The notes beneath the pieces are model-generated. The model ran no database searches, was not told the DNA's origin, and saw nothing but the letters and a program-made list of their open reading frames with translations. A stretch of DNA of 64,000 nt. Source: Acidimicrobiia bacterium. GTDB taxonomy: Bacteria > Actinomycetota > Acidimicrobiia > Acidimicrobiales > AC-14. The first letter of the stretch is position 1, and the number at the start of each line of letters is the position of its first letter. The DNA is taken from NCBI GenBank assembly GCA_023264995.1, contig JAHFUR010000003.1, forward strand, positions 1-64,000. The letters are read 5' to 3'. Below are positions 34,801 to 42,327 of the stretch, piece by piece. The position numbers were made by a program, and so were the translations under genes.

Positions 34801-35071
34801 GCAGGTCGTCGTGGCCTCGGAGCAGGTCACCCAGGGCCTGGGTCCACGGCCAGTAGGCCGGCATGGTCCCGGCCGGCCCGCACGTCGCCCAGATGACCAG
34901 GTAGGGCGCGGGCGCCGCCGTCGCCACCTCGTCGGCCAGGCGGGTCTTGCCGATACCGGCGGCGCCGGTGAGGACCAGGACGGCGCCGGCGCCGGCCCGG
35001 GCCTGCCCCAGCGCCTTGGCGATGGCGCGCCGCTCCGCCTCCCGCCCTACGAACGGAGCGACACCGACCAT
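31832..35071 (-). CDS. Large AAA/STAND-type ATPase with TPR-like repeats
   Basis: 1079 residues. An N-terminal AAA_16 module has FVGREAERRAIAKALG, Walker A GAAGIGKT at 36-43 and Walker B LLVVLDDLHNGD. A second regulatory part follows (GLDPLAAL-type winged helix near 200-300), then about 500 residues of helical TPR-like repeats. The C-terminal domain has EVWRLVHAGREVRLRDSKGLRDLARLLAEPG and a terminal LRRSVRTGRTCAYEPDSPIEW block. That block takes the place of the LuxR helix-turn-helix of related MalT-like regulators. It is likely a signal-transduction ATPase; ligand and target are unknown. ATG 35071 places the conserved VGRE motif at residue 9. Confidence 0.85.
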   Translation of the reverse strand: MVGVAPFVGREAERRAIAKALGQARAGAGAVLVLTGAAGIGKTRLADEVATAAPAPYLVIWATCGPAGTMPAYWPWTQALGDLLRGHDDLRRRAEREWPAAVRLADARHRPEPPAGAADREQARAELYEDVVALLTAAAAEQPLLVVLDDLHNGDPSSWLLVAHLAPRLRALPVVILATWRTGEVRPSGATATDLLRRGQVVALAPLGVEPLAALLAGVAGREIDPSLAAAVHRRTSGNPLLAQEVLLALDAHGGRADAAAVAAIVPESTRALVGERLLDLGPETRAALSAAAVVGTTFRLDVLAEALGQDDLSLLDALGPAAGAGVVTSLGPVTGTFSNALVRDVVLELDAPASRARLNDRVGEALERLRADGRAVEPVDLARHFLAAGPSAASRAAVYATEAGRRAMAMLAYEEAVTWFTHAAHLTAAAGGAAGRAELLLALGDAQEASGDRAGSRSTYLDAAGAARAAGRADLLASAALGMSGTVGFEVTMLDRQQIDLLGEALDGLASDELARRASVMARLAVAVSFLDGVDRRARLTEEAVELARASGDGAALVQALAARCDAISGPEHASARLALAAEIVDLAARLRDPRLELLGRRLSVVALMEQGDFDATDREIQAFATTAAALRRPVYSWYVPLWRSMRAAMDGRLDEAWAALADAQAMGRESDSENAVMLTTTLRWHLLSEVGDADAVAELLAGSGLETFPGVWPLVTRSLCAAQTGRPGPARALLDSAAARLPGAERDSEWLPMVCQVSEIVGIIGPHPAAEWAYDTLLPHRRLFAVEGIGAAVRGPVERALGTLAAALGRPEDAAAHFEAAVRSCERIGATLLVARIRLVAGAGLHDRAQLIEAGRLYRDLGVDRLIAEVDGLLDGAADTGAGATAPEPGGANVFRREGEVWRLVHAGREVRLRDSKGLRDLARLLAEPGRPFPAVELAGAIGPARANVAADGLYEPGDLGELIDATARDAYRRRLADLDEEIDDADRAADTARSSRAIAEKDALVAQLSAAYGLGGRPRRAGDPAERARQTVTARVRDAISRVEAVHPDLGRHLRRSVRTGRTCAYEPDSPIEWSS

Positions 35072-35116
35072 CCCAACCCTTCGTCCCTCGCCAGCACCCC
35101 GGCGAGGAGCGTACGC

Positions 35117-35566
35117 CTACGACTCGGCGGTGGCCTTCATCCGGCGCAGGGTCTCCCGCATCCCAAGGATGAGGTCGTGCTCGCGCTCGGGCCAGGTGAC
35201 GCCCGTCCCGAGCTTGGTGGACCAGCGCCCGAAGGGACCGGGCACCCGGACGATCTCGAAGGACTCGGTGACCTGGCACCCGCCGTCAGCCGGTGCCAGG
35301 TCGTAGCGCCAGGTGGTCTCGCCCCGCCCCACGCTGAAAGCGAACGCCTTCCCTGGCGTGGCCTCGGTCACGGTGCACTTCGACGACCACGCGCCTCGCC
35401 GCTTGTTGCGGCCCTTGAACCGGGCGCCGACAACCGCGTGGTCGGCGCCGCCGATCCACTCGGCGGAGACGGCTTCGGGGCTCCATTCCCCGATGCGAGT
35501 GACATCGGCCACCATGTCCCACACCTTCTCGCAGGGCGCGAGGATCTCGATGGACTCCGAAGGCAT
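35117..35566 (-). CDS. SRPBCC (polyketide cyclase/START-like) protein
   Basis: A 149-residue protein of the SRPBCC superfamily: SIEILAPCEKVWDMVADVTRIGEWSPEAVSAEWIGG, then VGARFKGRNKRRGAWSSKCTVTEATPGKAFAFSV and a C-terminal amphipathic helix HDLILGMRETLRRMKA. The fold makes a hydrophobic ligand cavity. It lies 10 nt after the membrane-protein gene and forms the third gene of an operon with the histidine kinase. The ligand is unknown. Confidence 0.85.
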   Translation of the reverse strand: MPSESIEILAPCEKVWDMVADVTRIGEWSPEAVSAEWIGGADHAVVGARFKGRNKRRGAWSSKCTVTEATPGKAFAFSVGRGETTWRYDLAPADGGCQVTESFEIVRVPGPFGRWSTKLGTGVTWPEREHDLILGMRETLRRMKATAES

Positions 35567-35576
35567 GTGTGGCCTC

Positions 35577-36284
35577 CTACCCGTTGGTGGCGAAGCGGGA
35601 CGTGGTCCGGGCGCCGAGCGCCGGGGCCGGGCTCAACCCTAGGTCAGCCCAGCCGACCGCGGCGAGTGCGCCGAAGAGGACGACGATGCCGGCGAGGAAC
35701 GCCGGCTGCAGCGCCGCCGCCTCGCCGATCGCCAGCAGGACGGACCCGGCCCCCAGGGCCCACGCCGCCCAGGCCGGCGCCGTCGCCGTCCGGTGGAGGC
35801 CCACTGCGAGCACGATCAGGCCGGCGGAGAGCGTGAGCCCGAGGATCCCGAAGGGGACGACGATGCCGGCGCTGTGGGTGAGGTGGTCGAAGGCCTGGGT
35901 GGCCGCGGCCCGGTCCGAGACCTGGGCCAGCTGCCAGCCACCGAACCCCTCAGCGGCGACGAGCGCCGCCGTGCAGAACAGCCCGACGACGGCCAGCCCC
36001 GTGCCCCACAGCTCGAGACGGGGCGCCTCGGCGCGGAGCCGGCGGCCGAGGCTCAGGACGGCGGGGACGAGCAGGGCGGTGGCCGCCACGTACAGCAGGT
36101 GGGCGACGTACCAGCGGTTCAGCGACGCGGCCACGATCTTGAGCTGGTCGCCGGCATCGGTGACCTCGCGCGGATGGATGAGGGCCCCGGCCAGCAGGAA
36201 GGCAGGGGCGCCGATCAGGGCCGCGCCTCCCATCCGCCGGCGTGCCGTCATGGTCGCGGGGTTGGTGGTCGTCATCTCGGTCAT
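35577..36284 (-). CDS. Multi-pass membrane protein of unknown function
   Basis: A 235-residue protein with about six hydrophobic helices: ALIGAPAFLLAGALI, WYVAHLLYVAATALLVPAVLSL, GTGLAVVGLFCTAALVAA, IVVPFGILGLTLSAGLIVLAVGL, AAWALGAGSVLLAIG and AFLAGIVVLFGALAAVGW. The conserved-looking HPREVTDAGDQLKIVAAS loop follows helix 1. Its ATG overlaps the stop of the histidine kinase gene as ATGA, so the two are translationally coupled. It may be a sensor partner or target of that kinase (inference from linkage). Confidence 0.75.
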   Translation of the reverse strand: MTEMTTTNPATMTARRRMGGAALIGAPAFLLAGALIHPREVTDAGDQLKIVAASLNRWYVAHLLYVAATALLVPAVLSLGRRLRAEAPRLELWGTGLAVVGLFCTAALVAAEGFGGWQLAQVSDRAAATQAFDHLTHSAGIVVPFGILGLTLSAGLIVLAVGLHRTATAPAWAAWALGAGSVLLAIGEAAALQPAFLAGIVVLFGALAAVGWADLGLSPAPALGARTTSRFATNG

Positions 36285-37786
36285 CTGGCTCTCCTCTCGG
36301 TGTCGACTGGGAGGCGCGAGATAGGGCCTCGCGGCGGCGAGAAGTCGGGCGCGTGGTGCAGCCCGCCGGCGACCGCCGGGATCCAGACCGTCACCGTCGT
36401 CCCGGCGTCCGGAGAGCTCGCCACCTCGACGAGGCCGTCGTGCTGGTTGACCAGGCCCTGGACCTGGGCCAACCCCAGGCCGGTGCCCCGACCAACTGGC
36501 TTGGTGGAGAAGAACGGCTCGAAGATGCGGGGGAGGACGTCGGGGGCGATCCCCGCCCCCCTGTCCGACACGGCGATGCGAGCCCAGGGCGTCGGCCCCG
36601 ACCCGGGCCGGCGGGCGAGGCCCAGGGTGATGTCGACGTCACCGCCCGCCGGGCTGGCGTCGGTGGCATTGGTGACGAGGTTGCGCACGATCTGCTCGAG
36701 CCGACCGGGATCGGCCATGACCCGATGCCCGCGGCCGTCGGTCTCGAAGCAGATCGGGGCCCAGGGTGGTTGGCTGCGCTGCAGGGCGGGCACGAGGTCC
36801 TGGAAGAAATCGTCGAGGTCGACCGCCACCAGGCGGAGCGGGCCCTGATGGGCAAAGTCGAGGAACTGCCAGACCATGGCCGCCGCCCGCTCGGCCTCCC
36901 TCCGGAGGTGGCCGACCTGGTCGCGGCCAGCCTGGTCGAGGCCGGCCTGGCCTTCGAGGAGCTGGGCCGACAGGCTGATCACGGTCACCACGTTGTTGAA
37001 ATCGTGGGCCACGCCGGCCGCCAGCTGGCCGAGGGCGGCCAGGTGCTCCTGCTGCGCGGTACGGGCCTTGGCCGCCGCCACCGCGGCCCGGAGGCTCTCC
37101 TCGTTGTCCCGGAGGAACCGCTCGGTGCGCAGGCTGGCGGCGTAGAGGGTGGCGTTGTCGATGGCCAGCGCGGCCTGGTCGGCCAGGTCCTCCAGGAGGA
37201 TCCGGTCGGCCTCGGTGTACGGCGGGCTGGGGAGCGTCCTAACCACCGTGGTGGTGCCGATCACCCGCCCCCGGACGAGGAGCGGCGCGGTGACCATGCC
37301 GCAGACGTCGAGGTCGTCCAGGAGCCGGCGGTACTCAGTCTTGACCAGGGCGCGCAGCTCCGCCGCCGGCCGGAAGAAGGTCTCGCCCGTCCGGACCACC
37401 ACGGCGTCGGTCCCCTCGTCGACCCGCTGACGGGAGGACGCCAGCACCCGGGCGGCCAGCGCCGTCCTGTCCGGGTCACGGCCCTGGAGGGCGGCCAGCT
37501 CGAGCCACTCACCATCGTCGGAAACGAGACTGATGGCGCACATGTCGCCGATCAGCTGGCTGACCCGCTCGGCGAGAAGGGGGAGCAGGCGGCCGAGGTC
37601 GGGCACCGACAGGTTGGCCGCGTGGGCGAAGCTGGCCAGGACCTCGGACCGGGCGACCTCGGCCTGCCGATGGACTGCGCCGGCCGCCGGCCTCGGAGGT
37701 GGCACCCGATGGCGCTCGACCGAGAGCGCGGCTCGGGATGTACCCCACGCTCGCGGGGCCGCTCGGGCCCATCGTCGTGACGACAC
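36281..37786 (-). CDS. GAF-domain sensor histidine kinase
   Basis: About 501 residues, with no transmembrane segment. A GAF domain spans roughly 70-230 (LLPLLAERVSQLIGDMCAISLVS, MVTAPLLVRGRVIGTTTVVRT, LLEDLADQAALAIDNATLY). It is followed by LAALGQLAAGVAHDFNNVVTVI with the phospho-acceptor His, and a HATPase_c domain with the N box (QIVRNLVTNATDA), G1 (VSDRGAGIAPDV), F box (IFEPFFSTKP) and G2 (GRGTGLGLAQVQGL). GTG 37786 has AAGGGAGG 6 nt upstream; the longer frame to 37936 is Arg-rich. No response regulator gene is adjacent. Operon order is kinase, membrane protein, SRPBCC protein. Confidence 0.9.
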   Translation of the reverse strand: MSSRRWARAAPRAWGTSRAALSVERHRVPPPRPAAGAVHRQAEVARSEVLASFAHAANLSVPDLGRLLPLLAERVSQLIGDMCAISLVSDDGEWLELAALQGRDPDRTALAARVLASSRQRVDEGTDAVVVRTGETFFRPAAELRALVKTEYRRLLDDLDVCGMVTAPLLVRGRVIGTTTVVRTLPSPPYTEADRILLEDLADQAALAIDNATLYAASLRTERFLRDNEESLRAAVAAAKARTAQQEHLAALGQLAAGVAHDFNNVVTVISLSAQLLEGQAGLDQAGRDQVGHLRREAERAAAMVWQFLDFAHQGPLRLVAVDLDDFFQDLVPALQRSQPPWAPICFETDGRGHRVMADPGRLEQIVRNLVTNATDASPAGGDVDITLGLARRPGSGPTPWARIAVSDRGAGIAPDVLPRIFEPFFSTKPVGRGTGLGLAQVQGLVNQHDGLVEVASSPDAGTTVTVWIPAVAGGLHHAPDFSPPRGPISRLPVDTERRAR

Positions 37787-37952
37787 CGTCGACCTCCCTT
37801 CGGAGAGCTGCCAGCCGTCGCTCCCGGCTCGGCCCGCAGCCTCCTCCTGCCGATGGTACCGACCAAAATCCCGAATTGTTGACGTTCGCGCTTGCCAACG
37901 CCGGCGATGGCACCGGTACCATCGGCCGAAGTGCATGCCCGGAGAGGAACGA

Positions 37953-38069
37953 ATGAGAATCGGTAGGGAAGAGCCAGCGATCGTCGTGGAACCGGCGGAA
38001 GACCCGGTCCGGAGGCCGGCGGTGGAGCCGGCGCCCGCACCGGAGCGGGAGCCGGTGAGAACGGCCTAG
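37953..38069 (+). CDS. Small acidic/Pro-rich protein (38 residues)
   Basis: A short gene with GGAGAGGA at 37941-37948 and ATG 37953, encoding 38 residues. It begins MRIGREEPAIVVEPAEDP and is followed by Pro/Glu/Ala-rich sequence. Short proteins of this kind (a basic N-terminus, then VEP and Pro-rich sequence) occur in other actinobacteria as far as I recall, without known function. The next gene starts 4 nt after its stop, which supports a real, co-translated unit. Confidence 0.6.
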   Translation: MRIGREEPAIVVEPAEDPVRRPAVEPAPAPEREPVRTA

Positions 38070-38073
38070 CCGG

Positions 38074-38613
38074 GTGCTTGATTTCACCGTTCCCGATTCC
38101 GTCACACCGATCGTGGCCTGGCGCTACTGGCGCCTCGGCGTGGGCGACGGGCGGCTGCGCTCGCTGACCGGTCGCCACCAGCCGTGGGCCCCCGGCCAGG
38201 CCCTCCAGGCCCGGTGCCGCTTCGACGACGTCGACCGGTCGGACTGGCGCTACCGGCTGGTCAGCGGGTTCAGCACCGAGCCCCACCCGGCGCCGGCCGA
38301 GGGGTGCACGTGCGGCCTGTACGCGGCCCGTACCCTGGAGGATCTCCGGGGCCAGATGCTGTTCGGCCTCAGCCGCATGGTGGTGGGCCAAGTGTCGCTC
38401 TGGGGCAAGGTCGTGCCCGGCCAGCACGGGTACCGCGCCGAGTTCGCCTACCCCCATCGGCTCTGCGTCTTCGACGGCTCGGTCCGGCGCGACGCCGGCG
38501 TGCTCGACGCGCTGTCGGCCTACGGCGTGCCGGTCGAGGTCGTGGGCGACCGCCAGGGAGCCTTCAGCCCGGTGCGGGCCGTCGCCCGCGCCTTCCGGGG
38601 CCTCACCGGGTAG
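38074..38613 (+). CDS. Conserved actinobacterial protein of unknown function
   Basis: A 179-residue soluble protein. Features are IVAWRYWRLGVGDGRLRSLTG, a Cys pair CTCGLYAARTLEDL, the segment VVGQVSLWGKVVPGQHGYRAEFAYPHRLCVF, and a terminal VEVVGDR helix. A Cys-x-Cys-Gly followed by W-GKVV and GYRAE-YP is a pattern I recall from proteins of unknown function in actinobacteria. GTG 38074 lies 4 nt after the 38-residue gene. It converges on the dhaM-ptsHI fusion, and the two frames overlap by a few bases at 38603-38613. Confidence 0.65.
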   Translation: MLDFTVPDSVTPIVAWRYWRLGVGDGRLRSLTGRHQPWAPGQALQARCRFDDVDRSDWRYRLVSGFSTEPHPAPAEGCTCGLYAARTLEDLRGQMLFGLSRMVVGQVSLWGKVVPGQHGYRAEFAYPHRLCVFDGSVRRDAGVLDALSAYGVPVEVVGDRQGAFSPVRAVARAFRGLTG

Positions 38614-41101
38614 CGCCGGCGGCCAGGAGCCGGCGCACCTCGGCTGCCGTGCCGAGGGTCAGCGCTTCCTGGGCCAGCACTAAGGCCCGGCCCGAGTCGA
38701 CCTCCCGGACGGCCTGCTTGACGCCGGCCACGGCCGCCGGCGGCACGGAAAGCTCGGTGATGCCGAGGCCGACCAGGACGGGCACGGCGAGCACGTCGGC
38801 GGCCAGGGCGCCGCACACGCCCACCCTGGCCCCGACGTCGGCGCCGGCGACGGCGACCATGTGGACGAGCCCGAGCACGGCCGGGTCGAGGGCGTCGCCG
38901 AGCCCGGCCACCGCGGCGTTGGTGCGGTCGGCCGCCATGGCGTACTGGGTGAGGTCGTTGGTGCCGATGGAAAGGAAGTCGACCTCGCCCGCCAGGTGGG
39001 CGGCGGCCAGGGCCGCGGCCGGCACCTCCACCATGATCCCGACCTTCATCCGGGCCGGGACGGCCCGGCCCTCGTCGGCCATCGCCGCCATGGCCTCGGC
39101 GATGAGGGCCCGCGACCGGCGGACCTCGTCGACCGTGGTCACCATCGGGAACATGATCCGGACCGGGTGGTCCACCGCCACCCGCAGGACAGCCCGGATC
39201 TGGGTCGCCAGCAACTCGGGACGGGCCAGCCCCAGGCGGAGGCCCCGCAGGCCGAGGGCCGGGTTGGCCTCGTGGCGCCCGTCGGCGGGGAGCCAGGCGA
39301 CGGGCTTGTCGGCGCCGGCGTCGAGGGTCCGCACCACGAGCGGGCGCCCCTCGAGCCCGACAGCCAGTTCGAGGTAGGCCCGGTACTGCTCGTCCTCGTC
39401 GGGCGCGGTGTCCCGGTCGAGGAAGAGGAACTCAGTCCGGAGCAGGCCGACGCCGTCGGCGCCACTGGCCACGATCGCCGCCGCCTCGTGCGCCGACCCT
39501 GCGTTGGCCTCGACCAGGACCCGGAGGCCGTCCCGGGTCACCGCCACCGCCCCGGCCGCGGCTCGGGCCCCCGCCTGCCGGCGCCGGGCGTCGGCCCCCC
39601 GGGCGGCGAGGAGGGCTCCGACCTCGGGAGTCGGGTCGACGAAGAGCGCCCCCGTATCGCCGTCGAGCACGAGCGGCGCCCCCTCGGCGATAGTCAGCAC
39701 GCCGGCGCCGAGGCCGACGACCGCGGGGATCCCGAGGGCCCGGGCCACCAGGGCACCGTGGCCGAGCGGGCCGCCCGTGGCCGCGGCCAGGCCGACAACG
39801 AAGGCGGGGTCGAGCCCGGCCAGGTCGCCGGGAGAAAGCTCGGTCACGACGACGATGCCCGCTTCGGTGACCCGCTCCCCGGCCCGGCCGGGGCCCAACA
39901 AGTGGACCAGGACGCGGTTGCCCACGTCGACGACGTCTGCCGCCCGGCCCTGGAGGTACGGGTCGTCGAGGCTGCGGTAGGCGCCGGCCATCGACATCAC
40001 CGCCTCGTGCCACGCCTGCGCCCCGTTCACGCCGGCGGTCAGCACAGCCTGGCGGGCGGGACCGAGCAGGGCTTCGTCGTCGAGGTACAGGAGGTGGGCG
40101 TCGAGGATGGCGGCCCTGTCCTCGCCGACAACCGCGGCCAGGGCAGTCCTCGCCCGGCCCAGGTCGTGCCGGGTCGCCACCAACGCCCGCCAGAGCGCGT
40201 CCCATTCTGCGGCGGGACCGGCTCCCGGACCGACGGGGACGGGTGGGACCACGGGCCGGAGATGGCGTGCGAGCCCCGAGGCGATGCCCGGGGAGGCGGG
40301 CAGGCCGCTGTAGGTGGCCCCGGCGACGAGGCCGGGGCCCGGTGTCGGAGCGATGGGCGCTTCGCCGTCGCCGAAACCGAGGCCGTCGCCGGCGAGGGCC
40401 ACGAGCGCGGCCACGACGGCCGCCGCTTCGGGGCCCCGGGCCATGATGTGCAGCTCGTGGCCCACGCGGGCGCCGAGAGTGGACACGGCATTGATGCTGC
40501 GCCCGCTGGCCGGGCCCCGGCCGGCCGTCACGTTGGTGATCGTCACCTCGGCGTCGTACCGGCCGGCCGTGGCCACGATGCGGGCCGCCGGGCGGGCATG
40601 AAGCCCGAGCGGGTTGCCAACGACGACGGTCGCCTCGTCGTCCGCGGCGGGCCACGCCGGCGGTGGGGCCCCCCGGCCCGGCTCGGCGGCCGGCGTCCCC
40701 AGGTGGGCGCGCTTGCCGGCCAGGCCGGCCCGGGCCTCGGCCGCCACCTCGGCCAAGCTCAAACCGGCGCGAGCAGCGACGGCCGCGCTCACCGCCCCCT
40801 CCACGAACGGCGCGTCCGAGAGCACGACCTGGGCAGCGATGTCGGGGCCGAGCATCTCCAGGGCGGTCTCGGCGCTGAGCAGCGCGCTCCCCAGGTCCAT
40901 GAGCACGAGCACGCCGCCCAACCCGAGGCTCGCTTCGATCGCGGCCATGACCAGCAAGGCGTCGGTCCCCAGCGCGTCGGCGGCCAGGCGGGTGCCCCCC
41001 GCCACCTCGATGACGATGTCGGGCCCGCCCATCTCCCGGGCCAGCGCGGCCACAGCCTCGGCCAGCTCCGCGCTGTGCGACACGAGGACGATCCCGACCA
41101 T
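38603..41101 (-). CDS. dhaM: DhaM-HPr-Enzyme I fusion phosphotransferase
   Basis: 832 residues in three parts. Residues 1-130 are the DhaM EIIA(Man)-like domain (MVGIVLVSHSAELAEAV with active His9, LGLGGVLVLMDLGSALLS). Residues 165-250 are HPr (VGNPLGLHARPAARIV with the phospho-His). Residues 275-832 are Enzyme I: the active-site His in GGPLGHGALVARALGIP, VGLLRTEFLFLDRD, LGLRGLRLGL, MVEVPAAALAA, FLSIGTNDLTQYAMA and VGVCGALAAD. It would take phosphate from PEP and pass it through HPr and DhaM to the ADP bound in DhaL. E. coli DhaM has only a truncated Enzyme I, whereas here the PEP-binding C-terminal domain is present. It is last in the glycerol operon, 8 nt after glpC. Confidence 0.92.
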   Translation of the reverse strand: MVGIVLVSHSAELAEAVAALAREMGGPDIVIEVAGGTRLAADALGTDALLVMAAIEASLGLGGVLVLMDLGSALLSAETALEMLGPDIAAQVVLSDAPFVEGAVSAAVAARAGLSLAEVAAEARAGLAGKRAHLGTPAAEPGRGAPPPAWPAADDEATVVVGNPLGLHARPAARIVATAGRYDAEVTITNVTAGRGPASGRSINAVSTLGARVGHELHIMARGPEAAAVVAALVALAGDGLGFGDGEAPIAPTPGPGLVAGATYSGLPASPGIASGLARHLRPVVPPVPVGPGAGPAAEWDALWRALVATRHDLGRARTALAAVVGEDRAAILDAHLLYLDDEALLGPARQAVLTAGVNGAQAWHEAVMSMAGAYRSLDDPYLQGRAADVVDVGNRVLVHLLGPGRAGERVTEAGIVVVTELSPGDLAGLDPAFVVGLAAATGGPLGHGALVARALGIPAVVGLGAGVLTIAEGAPLVLDGDTGALFVDPTPEVGALLAARGADARRRQAGARAAAGAVAVTRDGLRVLVEANAGSAHEAAAIVASGADGVGLLRTEFLFLDRDTAPDEDEQYRAYLELAVGLEGRPLVVRTLDAGADKPVAWLPADGRHEANPALGLRGLRLGLARPELLATQIRAVLRVAVDHPVRIMFPMVTTVDEVRRSRALIAEAMAAMADEGRAVPARMKVGIMVEVPAAALAAAHLAGEVDFLSIGTNDLTQYAMAADRTNAAVAGLGDALDPAVLGLVHMVAVAGADVGARVGVCGALAADVLAVPVLVGLGITELSVPPAAVAGVKQAVREVDSGRALVLAQEALTLGTAAEVRRLLAAGATR

Positions 41102-41109
41102 CGAAGGGT

Positions 41110-42327
41110 TCAGAGCTCGAGACCGTACGCCCAGAAGAGCAGGGCGACGGGGTGCACAGACGAGTGGTCCGACGCCGCGGTGATCTGCCACCTGCAGGTC
41201 TCCCCGTCGCAGGCCACGACGTCGGGGTTGCCGGTCCGCACCTGCTCGAACAACGGCTCGCCGACGGCCATGGCGATGCCGTACTTCTCCTTCTTGAGGC
41301 CGTACGTGCCGGCGATGCCGCAGCAGCCGCCGGCGCTCTCGACGACCTCCATGCCGGGGACGAGCCGCAACAGGTCGAGCGCCGGCGTGCCCATGGCGTG
41401 GCCCCGTTGCTGGCAGGGCGCGTGGTAGAGGACACGGAGGGGAAGGCGCCGGAAGTCGGTGTCGAGCGCGCCCTGGTCGTGGAGGTCGAGCAGGAACTCG
41501 CAGATGTCGTAGGTGCGCTCCCCCATGGCCCGCAGGTCCTCGTCGGCCAGGCCGAGGATCTCCCGGCCCTCGCGTTTGAGCATCAGGCCGCAGCTGCTCG
41601 AACTGGCGACAACGGGTTCGTCCCCGCCGCCGGCGGCCAGGTCGTGAGCCAGATGGCGCAGGGTGCGCCGGGCCGGCTCGAACAGGCCGTTGGACTGCAG
41701 CGGCAGCCCGCAGCAGCCCTGGTCGGGGACACGGACCTGGACGCCGTTGCGCTCGAGCACGGCGACCACCATGCGCCCGAGGTCGGGCTCGAACCAGTTG
41801 GTGCTGCACCCGTGGAAGTAGACGACCGAGCGGCCGTCGGGGTGGACCCCGGCGCCGCGGCGGTGGCTGCGTGCCCAGCGCTGGAAGCTGCGGGGCGCAT
41901 AGGGCGGGACCGGGGCCGAATGGTGGAGCCCGACCGCCCGCTCCAACACCCACCGGGCCGGGCCGTTGGCCATGACCCGGTTGACGACGGGCGCCACCGG
42001 CGACCCCATCGGGCCGGTGACCCCGGGCCGGGCCAGGACGCGGTCCCGCAGCGGCGCGCCCACCTCCGCCTTGTACGCCGCCCGGGCCCGCGAGTTGATC
42101 TCGGCGATCTTCACACCGTGCGGGCAGACCTGGGAGCAGATCCCGCAGCCGGAGCAGTAGTCGACGGAGTGGTCGGCCGAGGCGCCGGGCTGGCGGAACC
42201 GCTCGGCCTGCGGACCTTCGTACTTCGGCCCGGGGAACAGCGGGGTCACCTGGGCCACCGGGCACGCCGTCTCGCAGATCGTGCATTTCACGCAATGGTC
42301 GAGCGACGCCCGGACGGGGTCTTCCAT
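41110..42327 (-). CDS. glpC: Anaerobic-type glycerol-3-phosphate dehydrogenase subunit C
   Basis: A 405-residue iron-sulphur protein. Two 4Fe-4S clusters are bound by CVKCTICETACP and CSGCGICSQVCPHG in the first 75 residues. Two CCG domains follow (GCSTNWFEPDLGR with DQGCCGLPLQSNG; YHAPCQQRGHAMG with SAGGCCGIAGTYG). GlpC anchors GlpAB to the membrane and passes electrons to quinone. Its ATG overlaps the glpB stop by one base. A cytoplasmic flavin complex of this type normally operates without oxygen, though actinobacterial use may be wider. Confidence 0.9.
   Translation of the reverse strand: MEDPVRASLDHCVKCTICETACPVAQVTPLFPGPKYEGPQAERFRQPGASADHSVDYCSGCGICSQVCPHGVKIAEINSRARAAYKAEVGAPLRDRVLARPGVTGPMGSPVAPVVNRVMANGPARWVLERAVGLHHSAPVPPYAPRSFQRWARSHRRGAGVHPDGRSVVYFHGCSTNWFEPDLGRMVVAVLERNGVQVRVPDQGCCGLPLQSNGLFEPARRTLRHLAHDLAAGGGDEPVVASSSSCGLMLKREGREILGLADEDLRAMGERTYDICEFLLDLHDQGALDTDFRRLPLRVLYHAPCQQRGHAMGTPALDLLRLVPGMEVVESAGGCCGIAGTYGLKKEKYGIAMAVGEPLFEQVRTGNPDVVACDGETCRWQITAASDHSSVHPVALLFWAYGLEL

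Noticed and set aside
33794-35836. 680-residue plus-strand frame opposite the AAA ATPase
   Set aside because: Antisense shadow that also crosses the SRPBCC gene; no recognisable motifs.
38861-41428. 855-residue plus-strand frame opposite the dhaM-ptsHI fusion
   Set aside because: High-GC antisense frame rich in His, Gly and Arg with no domain; the minus strand encodes a full phosphotransferase.
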